Source of the DNA: Euglena gracilis
Lineage: Eukaryota > Euglenida > Euglenophyceae > Euglenales
Length of the DNA: 64,000 nucleotides
NCBI GenBank assembly: GCA_039621445.1
Contig: CP154956.1
Span: 27,410,667-27,474,666, forward strand
Direction: 5' to 3'
Every line of letters begins with the position of its first letter. The first letter of the stretch is position 1. A program made the position numbers and the translations under genes. The notes under the pieces are model-generated. The model saw only the letters and a list, made by a program, of their open reading frames with translations. It was not told the DNA's origin and ran no database searches. Below are positions 42,132-54,850 of the stretch, piece after piece.

Positions 42132-42698
42132 ATGCAGGACATCCTGCTAAGTCGTGCGAAGACGGTGCTTCATGTGCCCGCTGGAAACCAGCGCGATGTA
42201 TCCGAGACCCTGTCTGACACCATCCTTGAATACGTCGCCAGGCCAACTCCAAACACTCTCTTCGCGGTGCTGGCCTTCCCCAAACTAGTCCTCCAGTCAA
42301 ATTCCAAGGTATTGAAAATCTGTTGCCAGTTGATCTCAAAGACACTGCCTGTTTACATTAGTCAATTTCCAAAATTTGCAGAAAACCCACCAAATCGGCC
42401 ACGCCAGTTGAATGAATTTCAAAACAGGCATAACAGCCCAGATAAATTGGTTCTACAAAAATCGACCGACACTCACAATTTCAGGGGCGCCGGGCCATGC
42501 GCCACGCACGCGCATGACCCGGTGGCCCTGCTGAAATCGCCACCGTTGGTCAGTTTTTGTGCAGAATTGGACCAATCATACATCTCTTTTTGGGATGTTG
42601 CTGGGCAGGGGCTTGAGATTTGGACTGGCCAGCCCCGCCCCCTCAGTCCCCAGCGGGATGTACACCAAATCTGTGAGGGCTGGACCAAAATTGAATAA
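42132..42698 (+). pseudogene. Possible retrotransposon-type ORF fragment
   Basis: A 188-codon open frame without an early ATG context. Residues ~20-70 read DVSETLSDTILEYVARPTPN, then TLFAVLAFPKLVLQ. A helix followed by an LFAVLAFPK-like motif is what I would expect at the start of some LINE-type reverse transcriptase ORFs, but no polymerase motif follows. At about 42480 the sequence enters a GGCGCCGGGCC...GGCCCTGCTGAAAT inverted repeat. Low-confidence guess. Confidence 0.25.
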
Positions 42699-42749
42699 TG
42701 ACCCACAAAACACACTCTTGAACAAAGAGTATCGGACATCAGCAAGATA

Positions 42750-43900
42750 AACCCTGAAAGCCCTCAAGAACACCATTTTCTTGGCCTGCAGTTGAAGGCC
42801 ACCAAAGGTCACAGAGGCCAGCCAAAAAAGTTTGATTTTCTCGCCCAGATCAAAAGCCCCCTTTGAGAGCCTTGAAATCCCGTCCAAATATAAAGCCGGG
42901 AGGGCTTTCCTTTTGGGGGGGGGGGGGCAAAATTTGCTGGATTTGGATTGGCAAACAGGAAGCGTCCTCCCGGGGCTGCATCCAGCTCCTATTTTGGCAC
43001 AGCCTGCCCACAGCAGAACCCCCCGGGATGCAGCTGGCCCAGCTAGAGGCTCTGAAAGCGTCTGAAATTTTCACAACTTGTGAAAAAAAAATTGCTCAGA
43101 TGTGTCAGAAATTTCCAAATGCATTTGCCCACAGCTGGTAAAACAATATGCATTGCACCCAAAAATTTTTTTTGCACTTTACAGCAAATATGTTTGCACT
43201 TCCCGTCAAATTGTGTGCATTTTGTCTCAAAATTTTTTGCACCTCACCAATCAGTTTGCATTTTATCCAAAAAAATCTGCACACCAAACCAAAGGAAACT
43301 TACCCCTATCCAAAAGTTTTGCATTTGGATCACGTGTTTTGCACAAAAGAAGCATCAGAGCATGATTGACCTTGGAGAAATGGAATGCCGTCTTTTTGCA
43401 ACTCTAAGTAAAATTGATTGGGAAGAAATGTATTGACAGCCATTGGCCCAGCCGGAAAATCGCGGATGACCAAATTGCGGGTCGGTTTTGCGCCACCGTG
43501 TCTTGGTCAGTTTTGTGCAGATTGCCGATTCCGACCAATCTACATCTCTTTTGGCCGATTCCGCCGATTTGTGGGCAGGGCAGAAATGTGCAGAATTCAG
43601 CATTACCCCCTTCCTTTTACAGTGAATTTTCATTGAAGGTCCGGCCAACCATTGCGGGTCGACCTATTTCTCCACCAACCAAAAGGGTCGGCCCAACCTT
43701 TTTGGGGGGGGTCGGGCCAACTGGTCCACAGAAAATTTCTTCTGTTTCTTTGGTACCTGGCCAGCCTTCTTTAAAAAATCATTCAATTTCACACCTGCCA
43801 CAAAAAACTCCAAAAAAATATGGCATTTTATGTATGACCGTTGTTTTTTTTGCAAAATTTTCAGTGTGCGACGGAATTTTCAATGTGCGACGTTTTTTTT
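42750..43900. repeat. TTTGCAC-ladder copy and dispersed words; no gene
   Basis: 43065-43370 is a diverged TTTGCAC-ladder copy (GCGTCTGAAATTTTCAC then TTTGCACTT words). 43455-43720 contains ACCAAATTGCGGGTCGG and the inverse CGACC/GGTCGG words. No supported coding region. Confidence 0.4.
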
Positions 43901-43984
43901 TTCCTTTAAGGGTCATTGTTTGGCAAGGCTCATGCCAACCCCCATCTCCCCTGTGACCTCTCCGTGGCCAAGCACCTCTGATCA

Positions 43985-44830
43985 ACCATGCCCTTGGGCC
44001 CAGCATCGCCAAGCATCGCCAAGCATCGCTCAGCATCGCCCAGCATCTCCCAGCATCGCTTGGTGGTGTACCTCCTGTACCCGCATCCACTCAGATACCT
44101 GCATCCAGAGCAATCACTGCAGCATCCATTTCATCCCCTTTTGTCCACTTTTGGTAATTTTCCCACTTGTGCAGCTTTTGGCCACTTGGGGCCACATTTG
44201 GCACTTTTGGCCATTTTCACCCACTTTTTGCCGCTTTTGGCTTGTGGCTACTGTTAGATATGGTTTGATTGCTTCTAATTTTTTTCTGGCCACTTTTGAC
44301 TGCTTTGGGCCCCTTTAAAACCATTTTGGTCAGCCAAAGCTAATTTAGACTATTGGCCACATCTCCCCATAATCCCTAAATTTATTTGGCCAATCCAGTA
44401 TCTGCATCCACCGCACAAATCCAGCATACGCATCCAATTGCATCTTGTCCTTTATCTGCATCCATTGCACCTTGTCCAGTATCTCCATCTTGTCCAGTAT
44501 GTACATCTTCTCCAGTACCTGCCTCCATTGCATCTTGTTCAGTGTCTGCATCCTGTCCAGCATCTGCATCCTGTCCAGTGTCTGCATCCTGTCCAGTGTC
44601 TGCATCTTGTCCAGCATCTTCATCTTGTCCAGTTTCTGCAACCACCACATCTTGTTCAAAATGCGCATCTTGTCCAGTATCTGCATCATTGCACCTTGTC
44701 CAATATCTGCGTCAATGGCATCTTGACTAGTACCTGCATCCACCGCATCTTGTCCAGTGCTGCATCTTGTCTAGATCTGCATCTTGTCCAGTGTCTGCAT
44801 CTTGTCCAGTATGTACATCTTGCCCAGTTG
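43985..44830. repeat. CAGCATCGCC and CTTGTCCAGTnTCTGCATC minisatellites
   Basis: 44003-44062 is CAGCATCGCC-type. From 44395 to 44820 the unit TCTTGTCCAGTnTCTGCATC (18-24 bp, variable) repeats about twenty times. All three plus frames stay open, giving CPVSAS-, HLVQYL- and CILSSI-type repeats, so these are not genes. Confidence 0.8.
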
Positions 44831-45838
44831 TGGGGGGTTATCCCCCAGGTTATCCTGTACGCGCAAAGCACAGACCCCCCCCCCCAGAAAATGCCTGACA
44901 AATGGTCCGTTCACAGGGTGGGGGTGACCCCCCCTCCCGAGGTGCCTTGAAAAGAAGCCTATTTTCAACGGGGATTGTTCCGGATTGGCAAAAACAGTCG
45001 GGCGAGCTTGTCTGCAGAAACCTTGGCTGTGAATGTTCATTATTAAAACAAGTCTGTGTTCCTCTGTTAGAATGGCTGAAAGCTGATCTGCTTGTGGGTC
45101 TGCAGGTATTGCAAAGCACAAACCTCTTCCACTCGATTTCAATTGTACAACAAGCGAAAGCATTCTCTTCCATTCCAACAAGTGCCCTGCCTGCCTCAGG
45201 TATCCTGTTTTCTTTTTACCATGCAACCCCATCGAAACCATGAGAGGATTTGGGCGTAAATGTAAAATTGGCTCAGAGAAGCTCTGTCGTAGCGGGTTTT
45301 TGGAAGAGCCTGATCCCGTGGTGAGTTCAAGGATTTCGCCCATTTTTCCCCTGCAAATTGTTTCAGCCCCAGCTCGATGTTGAGAGGGTGTCTGGATGTA
45401 TGGTCACAAAACGTAAAAACATTTCTGATTTGGGTGAAATGCAAAAAAGTTGGTTGTTAGGTGTAAGAAATTGCCTGGCCACGGCACAAGAAATTTATGT
45501 GGTGCAAATAATATTCCTGCCACAGTGGTCACAGCACAAAAGAGTTGCTCAGTTGTGGCACTGGACAAAAATTCTGTACAAAATTGAATGTGATTGAGAA
45601 TATAATTGTCCGACCCATATTCATTGGGACTTCAAACTTCCATTTTGTGTTTTCCTTGCCCCTCCCCCTTTCTTGCTGTTGCTGCCGCTGCTTGTTGCTG
45701 CTTGATTTTGTTCCCAAGAGGTGCTCGGGGCGGTAAGGGCCTACTCCTCCACTGCGTGCTGGCAAAATCCGTGTGGTCCGGCACACACCGTCAAAATTGT
45801 GGTCGCAAACAAAAAATCTGCCAGGTGGGAGTTTGACT
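44831..45838. other. Coding-like frame, not assigned
   Basis: 44940-45243 plus contains VPDWQKQSGELVCRNLGCEC and LLEWLKADLLVGLQVLQS, while a long minus frame overlaps it. Neither has recognisable features. 45320-45838 has no supported gene. Confidence 0.25.
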
Positions 45839-46055
45839 TACCCGCCCCCGCCCTTGTCGTACGACCACCCCTCATTTACGACCACCCCCCGGTCACAGGT
45901 TGCAGGTCATGGGGGTGTTATGACCCCCCCCCCCGGTCACAGGTTGCAGGTTGCGAAAATTTTAACACCACCTTACCTACGACCGCCCCCGCATTTACGA
46001 CCACCCCCGGTCACAGGTTGCAGGTTATGGGGGTGTTACGACCACCCGGTTGGTA
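45839..46055. mobile_element. GGTCACAGGTTGCAGGT-family C-capped element, copy 1
   Basis: It starts TACCCGCCCCCGCCCTTGTC and holds repeated blocks of ACGACCACCCC, GGTCACAGGTTGCAGGT and ATGGGGGTGTTA. It closes on GGTTGGTA with TA. The blocks are direct, not inverted, repeats. Copy 2 lies in a grpE intron. Confidence 0.65.
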
Positions 46056-49000
46056 AAAAAAAACAGCCTGACGCCAAAATGGACAAATTTTGGCCTTGAG
46101 CAAAACGCTGGGGGGGGGAATTGCGTTCTGAAATGAGCTGAACCATTGTGTGCACTTTTTGGGCAAAGATACATCAAAAAATCCTCAAAGAAAATCCTAA
46201 AAATACCAAAAGTACCAGAGAGGAAATTTCGACGTTTGTTTGAGGGGTTTTGAAAGTGCCCCCTCTGGCTTGGCAAGGGGGTTGGGGTGGTCTGAGGTCT
46301 GCTGTGGTCAAAGAGGTGGGAGGTGGGTGGGGACACCCCTTTCTACTGAAAGCCCCTTCAAGGTTTTGCAGATCCCCCCGGGGCTGCTGCAGCCAGCCCC
46401 GGTTTTGGCCAGCCGCAACAGCACCCCCCTGGGGGTGCTGCTGGCCCTGCTAGCTCTCTTTTTGGAGGAACCATCCCAAAACTTTTCGGCCTGAAGTACC
46501 GTACTGCTGCTGCTTGCTGGGCTGCTGCTGCTGATGCTTCCTCGACCCCCCCTGGGCTCTGTGCTCTTGGTGTGGTTCCCAGTTTTTTCTTGCTGTCTCC
46601 CGTTGCTGTTCTCAATGGGATGGGCATGTGGGTGGGAGGTGGTCCTCCACCAGCATCCCATACCGTACTTGCACATGTGCTGTCCCCCTGTGGGTCTCCC
46701 CCGCCCTCCCCATGGGGTCCCCTCTGTGGGCTGCACTTTTTGGGTACTCCCACCAGAGTTGGCTGGGTGCTGATACGGGCAGTATGGGTAAAGACACCGC
46801 CGTCCAAACCAGCATGCCTTGCCATTGCCAGGGGGGGGGGGGTTGTCCCCCGCCGCAGGCGGGGTTTGCTTCTATTTTGGGCACGGAGCGCTGAAAAAGA
46901 TTTTTGGACTCCAAAATTGACCCCCAAAAGTGCGTCCCCCGAGCCCCCTCCCCCCTGGTTCCCCCCAGGGGATGGGTGGGTGGGTCTTAGGCGGCCAAAC
47001 TCGCACTCAAGGTTTTGCTTTTTTGCACTGCGCCTCAGCGCAATGTTGCAAATTTTTTGACCCTCTGGTTCCAGGGAGACCCTCCACAGAGGCGCGTGCA
47101 TCATTTGCTGATGGTGGGACCCAGGGAACAGGCCAATTTTGGTATTTTTCAGCCTGTGCACCATTTTGAAAAAGGTTTAACACTGGGACACGTGAATTTT
47201 CCCAAAAAAAGGGTTAAAACCCTCGTTGCGAGTCTCTCGTTTTTGAAGCTTTGACTGTGTTCCCCGGATGGTGCTACACAGGCTGGGTGAAATTTGGCCC
47301 TTTTTGTTGCTCTGCGATCTGTCCATGAAGGGTTGCCTGCTGAGGTGTCCAGAGGGTGGACTCCACACACATGTTGTGAAAAATCTGGAAAAAACGGCGT
47401 GTCATAGAGTTGTGGTCCCTTGATGCGTGAAGCGCGAGGAGCAGTACATCAGGAACCACCAAGGTGGAGGGGTTGGGGGGATTGAGGGCAAGCCCAGGGT
47501 GTTGTCCCAAAATCTGGTAAGCAACACCAGGCCCCACACTACCGGGCATAGCGCGCAAGCGCAATGTATAACTGTTGCGCTTGCACGCAACGTATAACAG
47601 AAGCCTTTGAGCTTATGGGAATCCCTCTGATGTGTTTACGGTGCGTCAGGGGCCGCTCTCTGCGCGCCAGTGTACGGGCCAGGCAATTGCTTAAGCACTG
47701 ACCAACCCCCCCCCCCCCCCCCGGGGGGGGGGGTGGGTGACTGGTTTTTTTCAAAGTGACTGACTGGTTTTTGGCCCGGACCCCTCCCCCCCCGGGGGGG
47801 GGTCGGCCAGGAGTGGGCAAAAGTGGCTTGAGTGACCCCGGCGCCGAAGGCGCCGGAAAATTTTTTTGGGCCTAAAATGGCCTAAAGTGACTGGAAAGTG
47901 GCCGTTTTTCTGAGTGGCCGACCCCCCCCCCCCCGGGGGAGGGGTAGTGACTGGCTGGTTTTTTGAAAATGAGTGACTGACTGGTTTTTAAAAAAGTGGA
48001 ATGACCCCCCATCCCCCCCCCCGGGGGTCGGTAAGCTATTGTATGGTACGGGCTTGGTGAGGAAATACATTTTTTCTGAACGAGTGCAAATACTTTTGAG
48101 GCACATGGAAAGAGTTTTGCCAGGTGTGGGTAAACTCATTTGAAGGGCGGGGGCCAAAATTCTGACACGTTGGGCAATTTTTTTTGCCAGCTGTGGGCAA
48201 AAACCTTGGTCGCTTTTACAATTATCCCCCGCCTTTTTCAAGACCCCCCGGGGGGAGAGGGGTCACTTTCCCCTTTCAAAAAACTAGTCAGTCTCCGGGG
48301 GGGGGGGGACACAACAAATTTTTTTCAATTCAACATGAAAAAATTTGCCCAGCAGAGCTAAATTTTTTCTAGATCCTCTCCAGAAGAAAAGTGTCCATCT
48401 GAGGGAACCCTCAGGAGGGAGCTGCTGAAGGATTTTATATGCAAATTGCGTGTTTTTGTTCCATTTTTGTTGCGTTTCTTTTTGCTCTTCTTGTGTTTTT
48501 TTTGTGTTGTGTTTGTGCCGGTCCATTTTGATGACAAAAATTGACAAAAAATGACAAAAAATTGACAAAAATTTTGGTTTTCGGGAAGAATCAGGGCCAA
48601 AACACGGATTTTTTGCATTTTAAAAAATTTTCCAATAAAATCAAAAAATCGTCGGGGAAAAAAACACAAAAAATGTAAGTTTTGCCAAAATCGAAAAACA
48701 CACAAAAAACCACAAAAAACCCCGCTTCTTTATTTACGTTTTGCGGGAGTCTCACCCACTTCCTACCTCCCACACAGCCCCCCCCCCCCCGGGGGGGGTT
48801 GGTCACCGTGGCCACGCTGCCGACAATTGCCCAAAATAGGAAGATTTGGGTCAAAACCAAACCAGGCTGCAAAAATTTTATCACCGCTCGACCTCTTTTT
48901 TTTCCTTGGTGCTTTGCGCCGAAATTTTCTTGCATTTTTGGCAAATTTTTGCCCAAAAAGTGCCCAAAATGGCACCTTTGGTCGTTTTGGGGGGTCAAAA

Positions 49001-49560
49001 ATTTTCCGTCACCCAGACTGTGCCACTGTTTAGGTGGGGGGGGTTTCCCCCCCCTCCTGGCCCGCAGTGGGGGTCCGGACCCCCCCCCACCTGTCTTTAT
49101 ATCAAACCCTGCTGAGGGGGTCTACAGCCCGGCTGGGAGCTGCTTGCTGGAAAAAAAATGCTGGCTGGCTGGACCCCCCCAAGGGGGTAGGTGGGGTCTG
49201 ACTTTCACTTGGAACGTAAACTTTTTGAGACACCAGCCTGTTCCAAGGACCAAAATGCTTTTTTTGTCGAGTTTTTTGCGCGAAAAAATCCAACCCAGCA
49301 ATATATGTGTGTGCTTTTTGAAACCGGTCCGGCAGTTGGCTGAACCCCTACCCCGTTGGTTCCCATTCGCCCCTGGACCAGCCTTTATCCAGCCTTGGAC
49401 CCCCCCATTTTTTTATGGCATTTTTGCAGTTTTGCTTTTTTTTTGGAACCCGATTCAACCCCCAGTCGGGGCGAGTTCCATTCAGCTTGGGGACCCCAGG
49501 GGGGGCAGGGTATTAAGTGATTTAAGCGAGTGCTGGTTTTGTACAGGGGGGGGGGTCCAA
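46056..49560. other. G/C-tract and AT-rich repeat DNA; no gene supported
   Basis: Frames of up to 268 codons (46358-47164 minus) cross G/C tracts and are rich in P, G, S and R; I do not accept them. GGCGCC-GAA-GGCGCC sits at 47841, with GCGCC-type palindromes at 48915 and 47030. C/G runs bounded by CGACC words lie at 47700-48030 and 48775-48800. 48330-48720 is AT-rich with TGACAAAAA repeats. Confidence 0.4.
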
Positions 49561-49589
49561 CCCCAGGGGGGAGCCACCCCCTCCTCTGC

Positions 49590-49935
49590 GGGGGCAAAAA
49601 AAAATTTCCGTCGCTTCGCGCTGGGTGTGTATTTTAGGACCCTCTTGCGGCTTATCATGAAATTTTGGCAAAAATGACCAAAAATGGCCGTACCTCGGGA
49701 CAGGCGGAAAGTTGTGTGGAAATCAAAATACTGTTAGATAGGGCATTTTAAGGGCTTCAATTTGCTCTCCTGATATTTCCTCTGATTCCTCACCATTTTT
49801 GAGAGATTTCAGAAAAATTGTTCTTTTAACCCAAAAAACGGCCGAAATTTTCGGCCACCAAAAACTGGAGGTAGGAGGGGGTCCCCCCCCCCCAGTTTCG
49901 GAAGCCCCCCCCCCCAAAGATTCGCATACAACCCT
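49590..49935. repeat. Uninterrupted copy of the repeat split at 17290/19069
   Basis: GCGC, then a TGTGTATTTT...GAAATTTTGGCAAAA block, continues directly into CCTCGGGACAGGCGGAAAGTT, CAAAATACTGTTAGATAGGG and GACCCAAAAAACGGCCGAAA. The first part matches 17213-17290 and the second 19085-19330. This is the empty-site version. Confidence 0.7.
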
Positions 49936-50780
49936 GGGGACCACCATAGGACCAAAATTTTTCTTTCCCGGCGCTTTGCGCCAGTAGATTTAATGCTTTT
50001 ATCATCTGTTTTCCTTAATTTGAAAAGAAAACACCTGACAACGCAATTCTGGGCACTTTTTGAAGCCCCTCGTAAAATCTTTCCGGCGTTTCGCATCGTT
50101 CTCTTTTACCCAGAGGCAGGTCCCCAGACCACCCCCCTCCCCCCTCCTGAGGGGGAGGGGGCCCAGGACCATCCCCCTCCCCCTCGCATTTGATACCCTG
50201 GGGTGACCCAGCATCCTTGTTTTGGCCATCCGAAATTCTCCAGCCTGTGAGCTGGGCTTTTCCTTAAGGACCCGGGGGGGGTCTACTGGCCAGCCATTTT
50301 GCTAGACACTGGGGAAAATGGATCAGCTGGGTCTAGTGTCCCCTGACTGTGCGCTGGAGTGGAAATGAGGTTTTTGATGGGGGGGGGGTTGGCTGCAACA
50401 AAAAAAAATACCAGAAACTGCCAAAGATGTGCATTTTTTGGCCGATTTTGGGGGTTCGCACCGGTCACTGGAAAAAAATTTAATGGCTAACCCTGCTAGC
50501 AGACCCCCGGGGTCCACTAGGATTTCCACTGGCCAAATTTGGACCAGCTGCAGCCCAGCACCCCCCCCCCCCCGGGGGGGCACTGCGCAAAAGCCTGCTC
50601 TGAGCTGCACCCCCTGGTGGTGCCTTGACGCGACCCCATGCCTGGACCACTCCCTAGGGGTGCAGCTTGAGAAATTTTTCAGTAGGCCTAAATAATGAAG
50701 GCCTGCAGACATTTGGTTGACTTGTTGCTTGCTGTTGTTTTGGGGGGTGGGTGATTCAGTTATTTTGAGACTGGTATCTC
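49936..50780. other. No gene supported; G/C tracts
   Basis: A GGCGCTTTGCGCC palindrome lies at 49969, with C/G runs at 50120-50180, 50270 and 50565. No coding signal I can defend. Confidence 0.35.
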
Positions 50781-50794
50781 TCATTCACACAGTG

Positions 50795-50908
50795 TTGCAA
50801 AGGTCTGCATCGATCCCATACAGCAGATCAACATTTGTTCAGCCGGCTGAGGGCCAGCAATACCCTTCCATTTCTGTTGGCTTGCCAACTCCTCCAACGC
50901 GCACGCAA
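50795..50908 (+). CDS. Candidate isolated exon
   Basis: Preceded by CTCATTCACACAG (acceptor-like) and followed by GTACGTTGTG (donor-like). In one frame it reads LQRSASIPYSRSTFVQPAEG and QQYPSISVGLPTPPTRTQ without stops. It lies in an otherwise non-coding stretch upstream of grpE. No family recognised and no flanking exon found. Confidence 0.25.
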
Positions 50909-52734
50909 GTACGTTGTGATTTTGCATTTTCATTGCTTATTCCAAATGATGCAAATATCTTTGTGTCCCCCCCACCATGGTCTCCCCCCCTGTCAATTTG
51001 CTTGAGCCCCCAAGGAAGTGACCTGTGAGTGATTGTTTGTCGGCTTGCTTCCCCCCATCATGTAGCCAGTCCATGACCGCACCCCCATTCTTTGGTGTTC
51101 CAAGGACAGGAGGGGGAGGAAGGTATTATTGTTCCAAAAAAGTTCAGATTTCAATAAATAAACAACCTCAAAAAAAATAACTCAAAAACTCAAAACAAAA
51201 CACAAGAAAGGAGGTTAAGACCATTGCTTAAGGTGTGTCTGACCCCGGGTCTGGAGTCCAAACCTGGTCAGCCACAACAGTCATTTTTTTAAAAAAAAAT
51301 GACTTACTGTTTTTGAAAGTAGAAAGTGACCCCTGGGGGGGGGTTGGTAAGCAGTGGTGTGGTAAGGACAGAGCAAAAACGGGAAAAAATTGACCTTGGT
51401 TTCATTTCTTTTGTTGCAATTTTGGTCAGTCAACTCATTCTTTGGAAGCAAAGTTTTGGCATTGCATCCCACCCGCTCACCCCCCTTGCCCCTTGCCCAC
51501 TGACCACCCCTCTCCACCTGCCACCCCCAGTCGGGGGTTGCAGGTCATGTATCGTTTTTAAAAAATGATTTTTTTTTTCTTTTGGCAATTTGAAGTTTTG
51601 GGATTTTCCATTGTACATTTTTGGATTTGACAAACGTTGTGATTTGAGTGAATACTTATGAAATTCCCTGAAAATGGCTTTGAATGTTTTTTCTGTCCAG
51701 ATATTTTCCTGCCTATTTTTTTTTTGAGTGGACGTCCGATGTTTTCCACATTTTTTTAAGGATTTGTCCAATAGTTTCCTCGGCAGATTTTTTCCCCGTT
51801 GGCAAATCATCTTGCATCAGATCCCCCTTAAAAATTTCTTTCGGCGTTGGTGTAAGTTGACATTTGGCATGTTTTTTTTTGCATTTCAATAATCTGAAAA
51901 TTTTTGAAATTTCATCACTTTTGTGTGTGAAATTGGGGTCCTTGGTCATTTTTCAAGGAAAATTTTCACCGTCTTTGGCACTTTGCGCCTTCGGGGGGGG
52001 GGGGTCTTATTTTGGGGGGGTTAGTCCAGAAATGTACCCCCCTAAATAAGACTGGATGTACTCTCTGAGCCTTTTGCTGAAAATCCCAAGGGGAAGGGTT
52101 ATTTTTGGAGGGTACACTATTTGGATTTTGCAAGAAAAATAAACCAGAAAAGCATCACTGGGAGGGTCCAAAAAGAGGTCCAAAAACGTCGATTTCTGGC
52201 AATGATTGTCTCAAAAAAATGCCAATTCCAACTCATGAAAAGTTGAGCAAAGGTGAAAAAAAAATGTCAAAGAAGTCACCCATTGTGGTTTATTTTCACA
52301 GTTTAAGGGGGGTCTATTTCTCAAAAAGGTTTCAAAATGCACAGGAAATCAAACAAAACAAATAGACCAACATTCGTTGCATATTAATGCATATTTCACA
52401 TTTTTGGGCCAAAAAGTTCCGAGGTTTTATTTGTGAACCATCTGTTACCTTGGTCATTTGGGCCATTTTCCACTACAAAATCATCCTACACTTGCTATTC
52501 ATACAGAATTGGTTTGTCGTGTGTGGAGCATTTTTGAATTTCAAAAATTCTTCAGGACCACATTGCATGTTTCTATTGTTTTTGTCTCTGGTCTGCCATT
52601 GCCATTCAAAGATTTTCCATCCACACATTTCCATCCACCACAGGCACCAATTTCATGGGTGGTTGCTGCTCTTACCCAGGCCAGAAAAGGAACTGATCCC
52701 AATTCCAGCCATCCGTTGCAGAACCAGGTGGGGG
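50909..52734. other. AT-rich, no gene supported
   Basis: C/G runs at 50960-51000, 51480-51530 and 51990-52040. GGCACTTTGCGCCTTC at 51977 is another GGCGC-like palindrome. Frames are short and AT-biased. Confidence 0.35.
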
Positions 52735-53125
52735 GGAGTAACCCCCCCCCCCAAATAAGTGCATGGGTGCGCGCATTTTAAAGACGTAGTTTCGGACCCC
52801 AAGGGGTGCGCACTTTTTAGGGCAAAGCCAAAACTACTGACGTTTACCCTCGCTCTTTTTCAATTTCCCCCCAATTTTGTGATTTCAAGCTATGAGTCAA
52901 GTGATTATGTGTCAAATGTGTCAAATTTGGGCTTGGACGATAGAAATATTTGGTCTGAGAAGGACAATTCTGAGAATTGTGTGTGCTTTCCGACCTGAGA
53001 TGCGACGGTGATCCCTCCTTTGGGGGGGTGCGCACTTTTTAGGGAGGTAGTTCCGGACCCTTGGGGGTTGCGCATTTATTAGGGCACTGCGCACAATTAG
53101 GGCACTGCGCACTTATTACGGGGGG
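52735..53125. mobile_element. GTGCGCACTTATTAGGG-family element, copy 1
   Basis: The left part has C runs, AAATAAGTGC and GGGTGCGCACTTTTTAGGG. The right part has TGCGCACTTTTTAGGG, TGCGCATTTATTAGGGCACT and GCGCACTTATTACGGGG. The middle (TGATTATGTGTC, GATAGAAATATTTGGTCTGA) matches 58495-58560 closely. Confidence 0.7.
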
Positions 53126-54150
53126 TTTATGTAGAGTGCATGTTTTGCATATTTAGATATTTGATGTGGTAGATGGGGGGGGGACAGTGATTTCCGGCGT
53201 TTTTGTTGCACCATTCTTACATCTCCCATCTAAGAGCAGCCAGTTAGCCTGAACATGTTTTCCATATTCAACTGCCAATTGAATATAATGCCATCAGAGG
53301 CATGCTCTTATCACTGATATTACTTTTTGTTCATCATTCAGAATTTCTGGAGGGTCATAACTCGGGAAAGAGTCGAGGAAAAATGCGCGGAGATTGTCTT
53401 TGAATGGTTTTTCACAGGCTACAATATGGCATAGGTCTGGGACCTCAACACAACACACAGTCGAAGTTTTGTCATTTGTAGGAAAATTTTTTGTGGGGTT
53501 TATGAATAGTAGTAGACAATTGCATATGAATAGTGAGTAGACACAGTGAAACGTGCTATAAATGGCTGAAAATGGCACAAAAAATGAGTCCAATGGGTCT
53601 TAAATGGCTCGAAAATGGTTCGAAATGGCCGAAAATGGTCCGAACAGCTGATTGTGGCTGATTATGGGTTGAAGTGGCCCCAAAATTGCCCAAAATGACG
53701 TTGAAAGGCTTGCCAATTTGGTCACCAGAACATGTTCACATATGTCCTGGTTCCGGAAAAGTCGCATTCTGCATAATTTTCCGAACATTTAGCGCATGTT
53801 CCCGCATATGTTGGCCCATATTTGGGGGGGGGCATATCCCCCCAAACAACGGTTGGATTGAGAAAAATCCGGGCAGAGTTTTGAGGGATTTTGTGCAGTT
53901 TGGGAATTTTCAGTCACGTTTCGTGCACAACGATGAATGGTTTGTTCTCTTTTCGGCTTCTGCTGTGGAAGAATTTGCTTTGGACAAAGACTCTGACGCA
54001 TTTCTGTAAAAAAAAGATGCTCTTCTTCCTGCAATTCTGTGTCGAGCAGCACAAGTTTGCAGTCAAGCAATGTCCCTCCTGGATTTTCATTCTGACCTGC
54101 TTTTGTCTCCTTTGTGTTGAATGGTGTGCTTGGAGCATTGTTGTGGACTC
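53126..54150. other. Upstream flank of grpE; one coding-like minus frame
   Basis: The minus frame 53593-53294 contains VPDLCHIVACEKPFKDNLRA and FFLDSFPSYDPPEILNDEQK, which is protein-like but unrecognised. 53590-53720 has AAATGGCn repeats. No promoter element can be defended. Confidence 0.25.
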
Positions 54151-54198
54151 AATGGCGCAGCCCCCAACGCCGCACTTTCATCTTGGCCGCCACAACAG
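54126..54198 (+). CDS. Candidate transit-peptide exon of grpE
   Basis: One frame reads GALLWTQWRSPQRRTFILAA followed by TT, an arginine-rich stretch of the kind used as an organelle targeting sequence. It ends CACAACAG before GTGCTC, a usable donor. Ending in phase 1, it would join the acceptor at 54850 to give a glycine and continue DSEAAEVAE. No ATG is found in this frame before an upstream TGA, so another exon would be needed. Tentative. Confidence 0.3.
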
Positions 54199-54850
54199 GT
54201 GCTCTTTAAGGGCTTTCCTCCCTGTCTGTGTTGTGGTTGAACATGGGTGGGGAGGCTTTTTTTTGTGGGTGGATGGGTTCAGGATTTAAAATCAGTGGAC
54301 CCCACCCCGAGACTTGGGAAATCTCAGTCCCACATCCAGAATGCGAATGATTGGCAACAATTCCCTTTCCAATCCATAAAATACATTTTGTGGCTGCACT
54401 CTATCCCACCAGGGTGTTATTAGGAGAAATCGACGCCCCGGAAGGTTCAAGCCAGCCAGCCAGCAGCTTTTTTTTTCCCAACCCCGGACCCCCATCCCCC
54501 CTAATCAACGAGTTTATTATTATTTATTTAGTTTTTATTATTATTTATTTCCAGCTGCCTGAAGGGCGGCTGGACAGTAACAGATTTTCGCTTCGGGAAA
54601 ATGGGCAAAAATGGGCGAAAATGGGTGAATGGGTCAGAAAGAGCTGCCCAGGAATTTTTCAGCCTGGGACCCCCATGGAGGGGGGGTCGGCCAGCAGCCT
54701 TTTTCCAGCCAGCCCAAAATTTCCAGCCTGCTGGACCCCACTTGGGGGGGGGGTCTTTAATCGACGTCTTGTGCTGTGATTGATCATTTTGTCCGCGCAC
54801 ATTCACACTGTGTTTGGCGTTGTGTCATCCAGTGTGCGTTTCTCATCCAG

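Noticed and set aside
44386-44950. Long plus-strand frames with CPVSAS or HLVQYL repeats
   Set aside because: All three frames are open because the minisatellite lacks stop triplets. Not genes.
46358-47164. 268-codon minus-strand open frame
   Set aside because: It runs through G/C tracts and is dominated by G, P, S and A/R. No motif, and overlapping plus frames are equally open.
48682-49677. 331-codon plus-strand open frame
   Set aside because: It crosses a C/G-capped tract and the repeat also found at 17.2/19.1 kb. Much of the translation is P/G/F-rich tract sequence.
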